DNA from: Ochrobactrum sp. Marseille-Q0166
Lineage (GTDB): Bacteria > Pseudomonadota > Alphaproteobacteria > Rhizobiales > Rhizobiaceae
Direction: 5' to 3'
Assembly: GCF_014397025.1 (NCBI RefSeq)
Contig: NZ_JACJUO010000002.1
Span: forward strand, 372,001-436,000
DNA length: 64,000 nucleotides
A model generated the notes under the pieces. It was not told where the DNA came from. It did not search any database and was given only the letters and a program-made list of their open reading frames with translations. Shown here one piece after another: positions 26,746 through 35,222 of this stretch. Position numbers and translations under genes: made by a program. The first letter of the stretch is position 1; each line of letters begins with the position of its first letter.

Positions 26746-27681
26746 ATGGCCCGTAAAATCATTATCGATACCGATCCCGGTCAGGACGATGCAGTCGCCA
26801 TTCTTCTGGCCCTCGCAAGCCCTGAACTCGACATCCTCGGCATCACCGCCGTTGCCGGCAACGGCCCGCTGGCCCGCACAGAAATCAATGCGCGCACCAT
26901 CTGTGAAGTTGCGAAAAAGCCGGACACAAAAGTATTTGCAGGCTCCATCCGTCCGCTGGTGCGCCCGCTTGTGACGGCTGAAAACGTCCATGGCAAGACC
27001 GGCCTTGATGGTTATGATCTGCCTACACCCACCATGCCGCTTCAGGCACAGCATGGTGTTGATTTCATTATCGAAACACTGATGAAGGAAGAAGCTGGCA
27101 CCGTCACTCTCTGCCCGCTCGGCCCTCTCACGAACATTGCCTCTGCACTCATCCGCGAGCCGAAGATCGCTGAACGCGTCAAGGAAATCGTGCTGATGGG
27201 TGGCGGCTATTTCGAAGGCGGCAACATCACGCCATCGGCTGAGTTCAACATCTATGTCGATCCACATGCAGCCGCAGTTGTGCTCAAATCAGGCATTCAA
27301 ATCACCATGATGCCGCTCGATGTCACGCACAAGGTGCTGACCACCGAGAAGCGCATCGCAGCCATTCGCGGCCTCGGCACGCATGTCGGGGAAGTCGTTG
27401 CTGCATGGCTTGAATTCTTCGAGCGCTATGATGAAGCAAAATACGGCACCGATGGTGGCCCACTGCATGACCCGAACGTCATCGCCTATCTGCTCAAGCC
27501 TGAACTTTATTCAGGTCGCCATTGCAACGTGGAAATCGAGATCAATTCGGAGCTGACCATCGGTGAAACAGTCGTCGATTGGTGGGAAGTTACCGATCGC
27601 CCAAAGAATGCACTCTTCATCAAGGATGTTGATGCGGATGGTTTCTTCAGGTTGCTGACTGAGCGTCTCGCAACGCTCTAA
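26746..27681 (+). CDS. Inosine/uridine-preferring nucleoside hydrolase
   Basis: A 311-residue IunH/RihA-type N-ribohydrolase: the N-terminal DTDPGQDDAVAI motif binds Ca2+ and the ribose, and VLMGGGYFEGGNITPSAEFN and DGGPLHDPNVIAY supply the remaining active-site segments. It splits ribonucleosides to base and ribose in the cytosol. It is the last gene of the BMP operon, followed by a terminator; the convergent ribokinase would then phosphorylate the released ribose. Confidence 0.93.
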   Translation: MARKIIIDTDPGQDDAVAILLALASPELDILGITAVAGNGPLARTEINARTICEVAKKPDTKVFAGSIRPLVRPLVTAENVHGKTGLDGYDLPTPTMPLQAQHGVDFIIETLMKEEAGTVTLCPLGPLTNIASALIREPKIAERVKEIVLMGGGYFEGGNITPSAEFNIYVDPHAAAVVLKSGIQITMMPLDVTHKVLTTEKRIAAIRGLGTHVGEVVAAWLEFFERYDEAKYGTDGGPLHDPNVIAYLLKPELYSGRHCNVEIEINSELTIGETVVDWWEVTDRPKNALFIKDVDADGFFRLLTERLATL

Positions 27682-27708
27682 ACACTCTCAAAATCACATA
27701 ATTGCCAT

Positions 27709-27746
27709 AAAAAAGCCGCAGGATTCACAATCTTGCGGCTTTTTTG
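27709..27746. terminator. Bidirectional Rho-independent terminator
   Basis: AAAAAGCCGCAGGAT and ATCTTGCGGCTTTTT pair over 14-15 bp (one G-T) around a short loop, with A/T runs on both sides. It ends both the nucleoside operon and the convergent ribokinase gene. Confidence 0.93.
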
Positions 27747-27774
27747 CCATCGGTTTTTATGGCTTTTTTGTGAT

Positions 27775-28698
27775 TTATGGCTGTTTTTGCAGAAGTTCGG
27801 CCACTTCTTGCGCCGTCGGCGCGGCAGATCCGGCCCCCACGCGCGTCACAGCAATCGCACCGGAAGCTGACGCGAAACGCACGCAATCATGCAGCGACTG
27901 ACCCTGCGAATAGGCAACAGCAAAGCCACCATTGAAACTGTCGCCAGCAGCAACAGTGTCAACCACCTTCACCTTGAACGGTTCAAAGTGTTTGACCTCA
28001 TCGGCCGTCACAAGCAATGAGCCACGGCCACCAAGCTTGACGATAACGATCTTCGGACCACGTTCGAGAAGCTTGCGTGCAGCAGCTTCCGCAGATGCAA
28101 TATCGGTTGGTTCAATGCCGGTGATTTCAGCGGCTTCGGTTTCGTTGGGCGAAATGATTTCGCTCAATGAAATCAGATCAGCCATACGGCTTGCATCGCC
28201 AACCGGAGCCGGATCAAGCAGCACGGTTCCACCAGCGGCTTTCACAGCCTTTGCAACAGCAAGATTGGCTTCATGCGGGACTTCACGCTGCAACAGCGTG
28301 ATTTTGGCTTTCGCAATATCAGACGCATAGGCATCAATATCGGATGCGGCCCAGTTTGCATTGGCCCCAGCGCAAACAACAATCGTGTTCTGTCCGGCCT
28401 CTTCGACCTGAATGATCGCGATACCGGTATCGACACCATCAATCATTTGAACACCGGCGGTATTGAGACCAAACTGCTGCATTTGCTTGACAGCCAATTG
28501 GCCAAAAGCATCGTTGCCAACCGCACCGACGAAACGGACATCGCCGCCGAGCTTTGCCACAGCAACCGCCTGATTGGCCCCCTTGCCGCCAAGACCGATG
28601 CCATAGCCGGATGCATTGAGTGTCTGGCCGGGACGCGGCAGCGCTGCCATGCGGGCACTGACATCCACGTTTACGCTGCCAAAAATGAAAATTTTCAA
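27775..28698 (-). CDS. Ribokinase (PfkB family)
   Basis: A 307-residue ATP:D-ribose 5-phosphotransferase-like sugar kinase. The N-terminal [20 protein letters not shown] and [16 protein letters not shown] and the C-terminal [16 protein letters not shown] (catalytic Asp in AAGD) are PfkB/ribokinase signatures. The frame extends to 28800 but the natural start is the TTG at 28698 ([12 protein letters not shown]), preceded by GGAG. It is convergent to the nucleoside hydrolase gene and completes a nucleoside-to-ribose-5-phosphate route. Confidence 0.9.
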   Translation of the reverse strand: MKIFIFGSVNVDVSARMAALPRPGQTLNASGYGIGLGGKGANQAVAVAKLGGDVRFVGAVGNDAFGQLAVKQMQQFGLNTAGVQMIDGVDTGIAIIQVEEAGQNTIVVCAGANANWAASDIDAYASDIAKAKITLLQREVPHEANLAVAKAVKAAGGTVLLDPAPVGDASRMADLISLSEIISPNETEAAEITGIEPTDIASAEAAARKLLERGPKIVIVKLGGRGSLLVTADEVKHFEPFKVKVVDTVAAGDSFNGGFAVAYSQGQSLHDCVRFASASGAIAVTRVGAGSAAPTAQEVAELLQKQP

Positions 28699-28954
28699 TG
28701 GAGTTCTCCACAATTGCGATTGCCGCGGAACATAGCGTTGGTTGTTGCAAACTTCCATGCCACGCATCGCGCAATACACAAATACTACAAGGTAAGACAC
28801 CGCCCAAATATAGATATTTTAGCCGATCTGGAACGAAGAAGCTTGACCATGAATATTCCTCCACCCCATAAATAGAACGGGGAGAATATGTGAAATTACA
28901 TATGTTTTATTTGTAAGGTGCAGTTTGAAACAATCTACATAGGGAGATGCTGCG

Positions 28955-31900
28955 ATGGTATCAGAAAAGCTGCAGGACATGATTGCACGTGTCCATCAAT
29001 CGCTTCTTGCTGATATTCAATCGCTCAAAGGAAACAGCCCCGAATTTATCCTTTTCTTATCTTTCACAGATATGAAAACACGAGCAACGACGTTCTGTAC
29101 AACGGCATCAAGTTTTGAAGATTGCTGGAAAGCCGCGATTAAAAATTTCGAACGACAGGTCATTGAAAACAACATAGAGGTTCGCTCCCTTCGGATCGAT
29201 TGGGTCGATCATATAGAAGAGCTCAGCAAAGCCGACCTCGAGGCCCAGCTTAAAAATATTAAACGTAACTATTTTCGATTTGGCATTTCGCTAGACCCTA
29301 TGTTTGAGCAGGCTTTTCTGGAAACAGAGCTTAACGGCAATGCTATGCTTTATGGTGGGCCATCAATCGTGCATGCCATAATTAATGAGGCCAACTTTAA
29401 CCGATATGGAAAACGTCAGCGGGGCTTCTCTGATATATCCGTTGCTGATGTCGAACAGTTTCATATCTTCTCTGCGCAGGGCGTTTTCGTGAATGACGAA
29501 GACGAATTTATTCATAAACTTCCTGGTGCAGGGCCAAATGCTGGTCGACGCACAATAGAAACATTGGCTGTTACGGATATTGACGGATTAATCGCCCGCG
29601 GGAGCACATTTCTGGCCTCTCAAATCAGAGAAGACGGGCGCTTCATCTATGGCTGGCACCCCTGTTTTGACAAGGAGATTGGTGCCTATAACACGCTGCG
29701 TCACACGAGTACGCTTTATGCAATGCTCGAAGCCTGGGAAGTGACACAGGACAATGCGCTGAAAACAGTGATCGAGAAGGGCCTAGCCTATCTTACAGAG
29801 CAACTTATCAAAACAGTAAACCACAACGGGAGTGAGTTGGCTTTTCTCACCGAAGAGAACGGCGAAATCAAACTTGGCGGCAATGCGGTTTGCCTGTTGG
29901 CGCTTGTCAAATACAGCGAACTGACCGGAAACAAGCAATATCTGCCTTTACTGGAGAAGATTGCGCTTGGCATTCTGCACATGCAGGATGAGGCAACCGG
30001 CAAATTCAGCCATGTTCTCACCTATCCATCGCTCCGCGTGAAAGCACCTTTTCGCATCATTTATTATGATGGGGAGGCGGCTTTCGGGTTGATGCGGCTT
30101 TATTCGCTTACACATGACGAAAGATGGCTGAATGCGGTTGAAAAAGCCTTTGGCTATTTCATAGAGGCCGATCACTGGAAAGCGCATGATCACTGGCTAT
30201 CCTATGCCGTCAATGAGCTGACACGCTATCGGCCTGAGCGCAAATATTACGAATTCGGTATTCGCAACTTCGCTGACTATCTTGATTTCGTCACCAACCG
30301 CATCACGACATTCCCAACTTTGCTGGAACTTATGATGGCAGCCCAGCAGATGGTAGTGCGGATACAAGCCGATCCCGCTCTTTCAGGCCTGTTGAATGAT
30401 GTTGATTTAAAACAGTTTTACTTTGCGCTTGAACGCCGTGCGCATCACCTTCTGAACGGCCATTTCTGGCCGGAACTTGCGATGTTCTACGCCAATCCGG
30501 CGCGGATCAGCGGCAGTTTCTTCATAAGGCATCATGCGTTCCGCGTACGTATCGATGATGTGGAACACTATCTCTCGGGTTTTGTCGCCTATCGCAAATA
30601 CCGGCTCGCACAGCAAAAAAGTGAAGAGCATCAGCGATTCCTGCAAGCAGCACCCACACTGGAGCGACCACTGATCGGCCTGATGCGTGCAAAGGGCAGA
30701 CCCGGACCAAGGACGCTGGCGACTGCGCATGTAGCTGCAGCACAGGGCATTGCGCTTTATTTCTTCACACCATCCGATGTGAATATTGTAGAGAATACGA
30801 TCAATGCGCTGAAGTTTGAACATGGCAAATGGGTGAATAAGCGCATCGGCTTCCCCCATATCATCGATAATGATGAAGGGTCTCGGTCCGCGGCAGATGT
30901 ATGGAAGACGCTTGAACGCCAGAGCACCATGACAACCATCATGCTGGGCGGCAAAGCCATAACGCTGCAAAAGCTGCGCGATGCTAACATTTTCAGCGAT
31001 ATGATCATCCCCGATCTGTGCGTCGGCGACCCGGATACGACACTGGCTTTCATTGACGAACATCGCGATGTTGTCTTCAAGCCTGTCAGGGGCGCGCAGG
31101 GCAACGCGGTTTCACTCGTGAGCTTAGAGAGTGGCATCTATAACATCCAGCTTGGCGCGGATAAGCAGACAGTTTCGGTCGATGATATAAAGGATTTTAT
31201 CGCCCGGACGTTTCCCGCGCATCGATATATCGCGCAGAAATATATTCACTCGCGCACGCCTTCCGGCCTGCCTTTTGACGTCCGCTTGCATTTGCAACGT
31301 GGTGAAGGCGGCGCATGGAAAACCACGAAAATCTATGCCCGCATTGGTCAGGGAAAGACCATCACCTCCAATATTGCAGGCGGTGGCAGCATCGCCGATG
31401 GCCGTATTTTTATTGACGGGCAATTTGGCGTGCGGGCACGGGCGGTCTGGCAGACCCTCACCAATATCGCCCATGAATTTCCGGAAAAATTTCAGGCACT
31501 TTACGACAAACAGATCGATGCGATCGGACTTGATCTTGGTCTCGATAAGCATGGAAAGCCCTGGCTGTTTGAAATCAACAGCTATCCCGGCACCAAGTTT
31601 TTTGAATTCGATGAAGCGCTGATCCGCGTCGGGTATCTGAAATATCTGGCAGCGCAAGCAGTTCCCGATGAGAGGCCAGTTCTTGCAGAAGCCCCGTCAT
31701 TAGCATCCCTGATCGAAGCATTCGGAGGCTCACCAGATCAGGCAAGCCAGAGCGATCAGATCGTCTCATCCATCGCCATTGATAATGCACCGCCCACGCG
31801 CAACAGTGTTGGGCTGTTTTATGCGGCGGGCGATGTGATTGGTTGCAGCAAGGCAGCACTTCAAAAGAACAAAGACCGTTTGCTTGCCATTTTCGGGCAG

Positions 31901-33091
31901 AGCGACAAAGCGCCGGTCGAGGGTGTCTCCTATTACCAGACCCGCTCTCTGCGCGAAGGGCTTATCCGTGCAGCCACCACCCGCCGCGATCAGTTTAAAG
32001 GCCATGTCTTTTGTGTTGCGGGCAGCGTTGGCAAAACCAGCACCACCCATCTGCTGGCGCATGCGCTGCGGCGCAGTGGAAAATCGGTAGGGGTGAACGG
32101 CGCAGGCAATGTGCCGGAATATGTCGCGGCTGGGATGGCAACAATGCCGCTCAACCGCGATTGCCTCGTCTTTGAAGTTGCGGGTGCTACCGCGCCGGAC
32201 AAAGAGCCTATCGGCCTCACCTCAACGCGGATCGTCCATCCGCATATCTGCATTTTGAGCGCCCTCACCCCCGCCCATATGGATAAGATGATTTCCATGG
32301 AGCGGGCAGCATCGGTTAAAGCGGCAGCTTTTCGTGGTCTTGATCCGCTTGGTACTGCGATCGTCAATCGCGACATCGAACATTTCGAACTTGTGAAGCA
32401 TGAGATCCCTTCAACCGTCCGCATGCTGACATTTGGGCGTCACGCAGAAGCTGACATTCGCTGGAGCGAACGGGATGCAGACCACAAGATCAATATCAGT
32501 ATTTTTGGCAAGCCGTTTACGCTGCCATTTGATGTTTCCCGCGATGCCTTTGTGATGAATGGGTTAAGCGTTATTGCTGCCCTGATTGCCGACGGTGTTG
32601 CCCCAGCAGATGCAGCGCTTGCAATCGGTGGCTGGACTCCGCTTGCTGGTCGTGGCGCGGTGGTGAATGTGGCGTGGAAAGAAGGGCAAATTCAGCTGAT
32701 TGATGATGCCTATAATGCCAATCCCGCTTCAATGACGGTTGCTTTGCGCGAACTCGGTTCCCTTAAAACGCGTGGTCGCCGTATTGCCGTGTTAAGCGAA
32801 ATGGCAGAGCTTGGCAACAAATCGACGGATTATCACACAGCGCTCGCGCGCACAGTGCGCGATAACAATATCGACCAGATTTTTCTGCTCGATTCCGATG
32901 CCTATAGCGGCTTCTGGAAAGAGATTCGCAGCGAACAGCGTGCAGCAAAAAGCCCGGCGCTTGATGTGCTGAAATCCGAGCTGGTCGCGGGTTTGCAGCC
33001 AGGCGATACGCTGCTGATCAAAGGCTCCAATGCGACCGGCTTGCACCAGCTTTCACGCTGGTTCAGAGAATTGTCAGCAATTACTCAATGA
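28955..33091 (+). CDS. 1378-residue multidomain ligase: alpha-helical barrel, ATP-grasp, Mur-ligase domains
   Basis: A very large, apparently cytoplasmic protein. Residues 1-200 are unrecognised. Residues about 205-530 look like an alpha/alpha-barrel glycan-processing or epimerase-like domain (RFIYGWHPCFDKEIGAY, YNTLRHTSTLYAMLEAW). Residues about 655-875 resemble an ATP-grasp ligase domain (DVVFKPVRGAQGNAVSLV, GLDLGLDKHGKPWLFEINS). Residues about 1020-1370 are a Mur-ligase module (P-loop AGSVGKTSTTHLL, DDAYNANPASMTVALREL). ATP-grasp plus Mur ligase recalls cyanophycin synthetase, but the order of extra domains differs and no cyanophycinase is adjacent. It probably makes amide bonds in a peptide or amino-acid polymer. 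A GGGAGA ribosome site supports the ATG; it overlaps the convergent pbpC by 11 bp. Confidence 0.72.
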   Translation: MVSEKLQDMIARVHQSLLADIQSLKGNSPEFILFLSFTDMKTRATTFCTTASSFEDCWKAAIKNFERQVIENNIEVRSLRIDWVDHIEELSKADLEAQLKNIKRNYFRFGISLDPMFEQAFLETELNGNAMLYGGPSIVHAIINEANFNRYGKRQRGFSDISVADVEQFHIFSAQGVFVNDEDEFIHKLPGAGPNAGRRTIETLAVTDIDGLIARGSTFLASQIREDGRFIYGWHPCFDKEIGAYNTLRHTSTLYAMLEAWEVTQDNALKTVIEKGLAYLTEQLIKTVNHNGSELAFLTEENGEIKLGGNAVCLLALVKYSELTGNKQYLPLLEKIALGILHMQDEATGKFSHVLTYPSLRVKAPFRIIYYDGEAAFGLMRLYSLTHDERWLNAVEKAFGYFIEADHWKAHDHWLSYAVNELTRYRPERKYYEFGIRNFADYLDFVTNRITTFPTLLELMMAAQQMVVRIQADPALSGLLNDVDLKQFYFALERRAHHLLNGHFWPELAMFYANPARISGSFFIRHHAFRVRIDDVEHYLSGFVAYRKYRLAQQKSEEHQRFLQAAPTLERPLIGLMRAKGRPGPRTLATAHVAAAQGIALYFFTPSDVNIVENTINALKFEHGKWVNKRIGFPHIIDNDEGSRSAADVWKTLERQSTMTTIMLGGKAITLQKLRDANIFSDMIIPDLCVGDPDTTLAFIDEHRDVVFKPVRGAQGNAVSLVSLESGIYNIQLGADKQTVSVDDIKDFIARTFPAHRYIAQKYIHSRTPSGLPFDVRLHLQRGEGGAWKTTKIYARIGQGKTITSNIAGGGSIADGRIFIDGQFGVRARAVWQTLTNIAHEFPEKFQALYDKQIDAIGLDLGLDKHGKPWLFEINSYPGTKFFEFDEALIRVGYLKYLAAQAVPDERPVLAEAPSLASLIEAFGGSPDQASQSDQIVSSIAIDNAPPTRNSVGLFYAAGDVIGCSKAALQKNKDRLLAIFGQSDKAPVEGVSYYQTRSLREGLIRAATTRRDQFKGHVFCVAGSVGKTSTTHLLAHALRRSGKSVGVNGAGNVPEYVAAGMATMPLNRDCLVFEVAGATAPDKEPIGLTSTRIVHPHICILSALTPAHMDKMISMERAASVKAAAFRGLDPLGTAIVNRDIEHFELVKHEIPSTVRMLTFGRHAEADIRWSERDADHKINISIFGKPFTLPFDVSRDAFVMNGLSVIAALIADGVAPADAALAIGGWTPLAGRGAVVNVAWKEGQIQLIDDAYNANPASMTVALRELGSLKTRGRRIAVLSEMAELGNKSTDYHTALARTVRDNNIDQIFLLDSDAYSGFWKEIRSEQRAAKSPALDVLKSELVAGLQPGDTLLIKGSNATGLHQLSRWFRELSAITQ

Positions 33092-35180
33092 AAATCTTTA
33101 CGCTGGCAGCGCGTCCGCCTGCATCAACAACGGTCAGTGTGGAATAGCCGGTGCCATCCGGCAGCCATGTAGCCGTGCGGCGGCGGTTGGGTTCGGCAAT
33201 GGGTTTGCCATTGGCAAGCCAGCGAAACGGTGCGCGTCCGCCCTGTAATTTCAGCACCAGCGGTGAGGCATTGTCGGTCAATGCCTTCAATTCGACATGC
33301 GCGCCATCCGGTGGAAACACGATGCGCGGTGCAGGCTCAATCGTGGCTTTGAGAACCGGCAGCGGATCGCTTGCAGACGAAAAGCGTATCTGCGTCACAG
33401 GAAGATCGGCGCGTGCCGTGCGAAATGCGCCAGCAGGCGCACGCGGAAACGGTACGGAAGCAACGCCCGAACGCACAAAGGCTTCAAACAGAATGGGCGC
33501 TGCCGAAACATAACCGGCAAGGCCGGGCACCGAGCCACCATCGGCACGACCGACCCAGACACCCAGCACATAACGCCCGTCATAACCGACCGACCATGCA
33601 TCGCGATAGCCATAGGACGTACCGGTCTTGTAAGCGAGGCCGAGGCGTTTCGCACCTTGTGGCGGCACGACACCGGCCAGAATATCGCCAATCTGCCACG
33701 ATGCCTGCTCGCTCAGAATAGGGGCCGACGGCTGCACAGGTTCTGAACCTTCCGTGCCGTCTCGAAGGGCTGCCCCTCGCCCGCCATTGGCAAGGCCAGT
33801 ATAAAGCTGCACCAGATCGCGCAGGCTGATACCCGCACCACCAAGGCCGATAGCCAATCCCGGCGCTTCACCTTTCGGCAATTGCAGATTGACCGCCGCC
33901 TGACGAATACGCGTGGTGAGCCGTGCAGGACCGACTGCATCAAGAAGGCTGATGGTGGGCACATTCAGCGACATTTGCAGCGCCTGACGGATGCTGACAT
34001 CGCCCTGATAGCTCATATCGAAGTTGCGCGGACGATAGCCTGAAAAATCCTGCGGGCGGTCCTCAATAATGGTTTCCTGCGCAATCAGGCCCTGCTCGAA
34101 GGCCAGCCCATAGATGAAGGGTTTGAGGGTGGAGCCGGGCGAACGCACGGCGCGCGTCATATCGATCCAGCCCTGCCGCTTGCCATCGAAGTAATCAGCG
34201 GAGCCGACTTCGCCTAAGATATTACCGTTGCGGCTGTCGGCCAGCACCATGGCGACCGATACTTTTGGCCCAAGCTTGGCAGCGGCTTCACGCGCCACAA
34301 CTTCAAGCCCAGCCTGCACCGACTTTTTAAGCGTCAGATGATGCCGGGCCTCGGTCGGTGCCCGCTTCAATGCGAGATCGGCAAAGTGAGCGGCCAATGA
34401 AGGCAAGGGATGGCGCGTCGCGGATATGCGCTCACGCGATGCGCGCTCGGCTTCTTCAGTTGTGAAAACATCAGACGAAACCATGCGTTTTAAAACACGA
34501 TCCCGCGCGGCAACCGCGTTTTTCATCGCGCGATCCGGACGGCGGCGCTCCGGCAATTGCGGCAGAGCCACAAGCAATGCTGCTTCTGAGGTCGTAAGAC
34601 GCAGCGGCTCTTTGCCGAAATAGGCTAATGATGCCGACCGTACGCCTTCCAGATTGCCGCCATAAGGCGCGAGTGTCAGATAACGTTCGAGAATTTCAGA
34701 CTTGCTGAGGCGCCGTTCAATCTGGACGGCACGCGCGAGCTGCCGGAACTTGGAGCCGAAGCTGCGGTTTTCGCGCGGCTCGATCAACCGTGCAAGCTGC
34801 ATGGAAAGCGTGGAGCCGCCAGAAACAATACGGCCGCTCCCTGCAAGCTGATATGCGGCCCGAAGAAGTGCTGTGAAATCAATGCCGCCATGCTCGTAAA
34901 AACGCTTGTCCTCATAGGCGATCAGCATTTTCACGAATTTCGGATCGACATCCTCAATCCGCGTATTCAACCGCCAATAGCCGTCCGGCGTTGCATAGGC
35001 GCGCAGCAAAGCGCCGTCGCGATCCATAACTTCTGTGGAAATCGTCAGCCGTTCCGGCAAAGGCGGAGGATAGGCGCGGTCGAGCCAGTCAAGCCCGACT
35101 ACAGTTCCGAGTGCAGCGATGCCGAGAAACGCGGCACCGCCAATCGCTATTTTCCAACGCCTTTTCATTTGTTTGAGCAT
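33081..35180 (-). CDS. pbpC: Penicillin-binding protein 1C
   Basis: A bifunctional class A peptidoglycan synthase of about 699 residues. An N-terminal membrane anchor is followed by the transglycosylase domain (EDKRFYEHGGID near residue 88), the transpeptidase domain with SPGSTLKPF (active-site Ser near residue 348), SLN (SLNVP) and KTGTS (near 517), and a PBP1C C-terminal domain. The frame reaches 35219, but its first codons lie in a palindromic repeat; the ATG at 35180 (MLKQMKRRWK) is preferred, 35168 is possible. It follows an alpha-2-macroglobulin gene, the same pairing as yfhM/pbpC of E. coli. Confidence 0.92.
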   Translation of the reverse strand: MLKQMKRRWKIAIGGAAFLGIAALGTVVGLDWLDRAYPPPLPERLTISTEVMDRDGALLRAYATPDGYWRLNTRIEDVDPKFVKMLIAYEDKRFYEHGGIDFTALLRAAYQLAGSGRIVSGGSTLSMQLARLIEPRENRSFGSKFRQLARAVQIERRLSKSEILERYLTLAPYGGNLEGVRSASLAYFGKEPLRLTTSEAALLVALPQLPERRRPDRAMKNAVAARDRVLKRMVSSDVFTTEEAERASRERISATRHPLPSLAAHFADLALKRAPTEARHHLTLKKSVQAGLEVVAREAAAKLGPKVSVAMVLADSRNGNILGEVGSADYFDGKRQGWIDMTRAVRSPGSTLKPFIYGLAFEQGLIAQETIIEDRPQDFSGYRPRNFDMSYQGDVSIRQALQMSLNVPTISLLDAVGPARLTTRIRQAAVNLQLPKGEAPGLAIGLGGAGISLRDLVQLYTGLANGGRGAALRDGTEGSEPVQPSAPILSEQASWQIGDILAGVVPPQGAKRLGLAYKTGTSYGYRDAWSVGYDGRYVLGVWVGRADGGSVPGLAGYVSAAPILFEAFVRSGVASVPFPRAPAGAFRTARADLPVTQIRFSSASDPLPVLKATIEPAPRIVFPPDGAHVELKALTDNASPLVLKLQGGRAPFRWLANGKPIAEPNRRRTATWLPDGTGYSTLTVVDAGGRAASVKIFIE

Positions 35181-35220
35181 GATCTTGTCCGAAAACCGGT
35201 TCCTACTTTTCGGGATCATG
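35177..35220. repeat. Palindromic intergenic repeat (copy 3)
   Basis: GCATGATC...GATCATG arms with an inner CCGAAAA/TTTTCGG pair, lying in the 42-bp gap between the alpha-2-macroglobulin stop and pbpC and reaching the proposed pbpC start codon. It shares its plan with copies at 7716 and 23287. Confidence 0.9.
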
Positions 35221-35222
35221 GC

